The notes under the pieces: model-generated
Told to the model about the DNA's origin: nothing
What the model saw: only the letters and a program-made list of their open reading frames with translations
The model's database searches: none
Shown here: positions 5,557 to 6,754 of the stretch, one piece after another
Layout of the letters: each line of letters starts with the position of its first letter
How positions within the stretch are numbered: position 1 is the stretch's first letter
Translations under genes and position numbers: made by a program
Source: Syntrophomonas sp. UBA4911
GTDB lineage: Bacteria > Bacillota > Syntrophomonadia > Syntrophomonadales > Syntrophomonadaceae
Length of the DNA: 6,754 nucleotides
Assembly (NCBI GenBank): GCA_002398105.1
Contig: DHCD01000110.1
Coordinates: 65,624-72,377, forward strand
Reading direction: 5' to 3'

Positions 5557-6302
5557 AAGATATAACCCAGGAGTTTGGCGGCCTCCGGGCTTTGGACCTG
5601 GTCAATCTGGCAGTTGACGAACAGCAGATTTTCGGTATTATTGGTCCCAATGGCGCCGGCAAGACCACGCTCTTTAATATTATAACCGGAATATACCGGC
5701 CTACCGGGGGAAAGGTGATCTTTAAGGACCATCTGCTCAATAATATGTCCCCTTGGAATGTAGCGCGTATAGGCATCGGCCGTACTTTTCAAAATATTCG
5801 CCTGTTCAATAAACTATCGGTGCTGGATAATGTTCGGGTGGGCAGCCACGGGGTCGGCAAGAGCGGATTTTGGGGCTGCATACTGGGCCTGCCCGGCGAG
5901 CGTCGGGAAGAAAAGGCTATAATAGAGCAGACCGAAAAGTTGCTGGAGTTGGTGGGCCTCTATGATAAGAGGTGGGAGTATGCCGATAACCTGGCCTATG
6001 GTGAACAGAGACGGCTGGAAATAGCCCGGGCTATGGCCTTAAAGCCTTCCCTGCTGCTGCTGGATGAACCGGCGGCGGGCATGAATTCCACCGAGAAAAC
6101 TGAATTGATGGATTTGATTTGGAAGATAAGGAATGACATGCATCTTACCATATTACTGGTGGAGCACGATATGAATCTGGTTATGAATATATGCGAGGAA
6201 ATTGCGGTGCTGGATTATGGCCGTAAAATAGCCGACGGCAGCCCGGAAGAAATTAAAAACGACGAGAGGGTCATCCAGTCTTATCTGGGCGCGGAAGCAT
6301 GA
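5538..6302 (+). CDS. livG: Branched-chain amino acid ABC transporter ATP-binding protein LivG
   Basis: This is the cytoplasmic ATPase that powers LivHM. In its 254 residues every key element is intact: Walker A GPNGAGKTT at 36-44, Q-loop Q85 in GRTFQNIRLF, ABC signature region LAYGEQRRLEIARA at 152-165, Walker B LLLLDEP at 172-178 with catalytic E177, and the switch histidine H210 in VEHDM. The signature with YGEQRRLEIARA, the GIGRTFQNIRLF stretch and the ~255-residue length favour LivG over the shorter LivF (about 235). It starts inside livM (19-base overlap) behind AAGGTGGG (5526-5533), and its stop overlaps the next gene as ATGA. A normal HAAT transporter pairs LivG with LivF, and LivF is not the next gene here. 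Confidence 0.95.
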   Translation: MAVLQLEDITQEFGGLRALDLVNLAVDEQQIFGIIGPNGAGKTTLFNIITGIYRPTGGKVIFKDHLLNNMSPWNVARIGIGRTFQNIRLFNKLSVLDNVRVGSHGVGKSGFWGCILGLPGERREEKAIIEQTEKLLELVGLYDKRWEYADNLAYGEQRRLEIARAMALKPSLLLLDEPAAGMNSTEKTELMDLIWKIRNDMHLTILLVEHDMNLVMNICEEIAVLDYGRKIADGSPEEIKNDERVIQSYLGAEA

Positions 6303-6754
6303 GGCTCCCTTTTATATATCTGGCCATATTCCTGGCGGTCCTGGCTATGTCCACCGCTTCCATTATGATAAGGTACTGTACTGCACCAGCCCTGATAATT
6401 GCTTTTTATCGGGTCTTGTTTACTTCGCTGCTGGCAGGCGGGGCCAGAGGCCATAGATTGAAAAACAGTATCGCCGGTATAGACCGATGCGATTTTTATT
6501 ATATTATCGGAGCCGGAATTTTCCTGGCTCTGCATTTTGCTTTCTGGATAAGCTCACTGGATTATACCAGTATCTCCAGTTCAGTGCTGTTTACTAACCT
6601 GCAGGTCATATTTGTACTCCTGTTTTCCATATTTTTTCTGCGGGAAAAATTATCCTATACCGTTATGGGAGGCATATTTCTGGCTCTGGCAGGCAGCCTG
6701 CTAATAGCTCACGGCGACCTGCGCAGCGGTAAACTGCTGGGCGACATGCTGGCC
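6299..6754 (+). CDS. DMT superfamily (EamA) permease, N-terminal part (3' end outside window)
   Basis: An ATG overlapping the livG stop (ATGA) opens a frame that runs without a stop to the window end, 152 codons. The product starts MRLPFIYLAIFLAVLAMS and has about four to five hydrophobic helices. Typical EamA features are AFYRVLFTSLL at 35-45, a LHFAFWISSLDYTSISSSVL stretch at 78-97, and FFLREKLS at 112-119 followed by a Gly-rich helix. Full-length members have two such repeats and about 290-300 residues, so roughly half is seen. The family exports amino acids, metabolites and other small molecules, and the substrate is unknown. There is no strong Shine-Dalgarno, so translation probably depends on livG by reinitiation. 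Its membership in the liv operon might mean a role in amino acid flux, but this is inference. Confidence 0.88.
   Translation, partial: MRLPFIYLAIFLAVLAMSTASIMIRYCTAPALIIAFYRVLFTSLLAGGARGHRLKNSIAGIDRCDFYYIIGAGIFLALHFAFWISSLDYTSISSSVLFTNLQVIFVLLFSIFFLREKLSYTVMGGIFLALAGSLLIAHGDLRSGKLLGDMLA

Noticed and set aside
5504..5792. Two minus-strand ORFs opposite the start of livG
   Set aside because: They overlap each other and the intact Walker A region of livG, and have no independent support.
1..6754. A mobile element, defence island, CRISPR array or other undescribed multi-gene system
   Set aside because: No transposase, integrase, repeat array, toxin-antitoxin pair or cluster of unknown genes is visible. 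Apart from the doubtful 22-codon ORF, every gene belongs to a known family.

Overview
The window looks like a piece of chromosome from a Bacillota (Firmicutes) bacterium, most likely an anaerobic Clostridia-type lineage. The evidence is indirect: strong AGGAG/GGGAGG Shine-Dalgarno sequences, a TTG start codon, a solute-binding protein anchored as a lipoprotein rather than free in a periplasm, a ComFB-family protein, and moderate GC with AT-rich intergenic DNA. A more precise assignment is inference only. All ten protein-coding calls (nine well supported, one doubtful) lie on the + strand. I see no tRNA, rRNA, CRISPR array, insertion sequence or phage gene.

Region 1 (1-771): the C-terminal end of a CPBP-family (CAAX-like) membrane protease, cut by the window edge. 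Then comes an AT-rich gap with a perfect TATAAT box, a doubtful 22-codon ORF and an AT-only inverted repeat. A small FmdB-type zinc-ribbon protein follows, closed by a clear Rho-independent terminator.

Region 2 (about 815-2240): a tight cluster of a ComFB-family protein, ribonuclease HI (rnhA) and a YkgJ-type cysteine-cluster protein. The rnhA Shine-Dalgarno lies inside the last codons of the ComFB-like gene, and the cysteine-cluster gene begins one base after the rnhA stop, so the three are probably co-transcribed and partly translationally coupled.

Region 3 (2241-6754): a 213-base promoter/leader region, then a branched-chain amino acid (HAAT/Liv) ABC transporter operon: binding lipoprotein (livK-like, TTG start), permeases livH and livM, and ATPase livG. 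The binding-protein gene is separated from livH by 133 bases holding two strong stem-loops without U-tracts. This suggests the binding protein is made in excess over the membrane subunits. From livH onward the genes abut or overlap. The gene overlapping the end of livG by ATGA is not the expected second ATPase livF but a DMT/EamA-family permease, truncated by the window end.

How the genes work together: LivK captures substrate outside the membrane, LivH/LivM form the channel and LivG is one of the two ATPases. LivF, if present, must lie beyond the window or elsewhere. I found no convincing undescribed system. The most unusual points are the double stem-loop between livK and livH and the EamA-type permease in the livF position.
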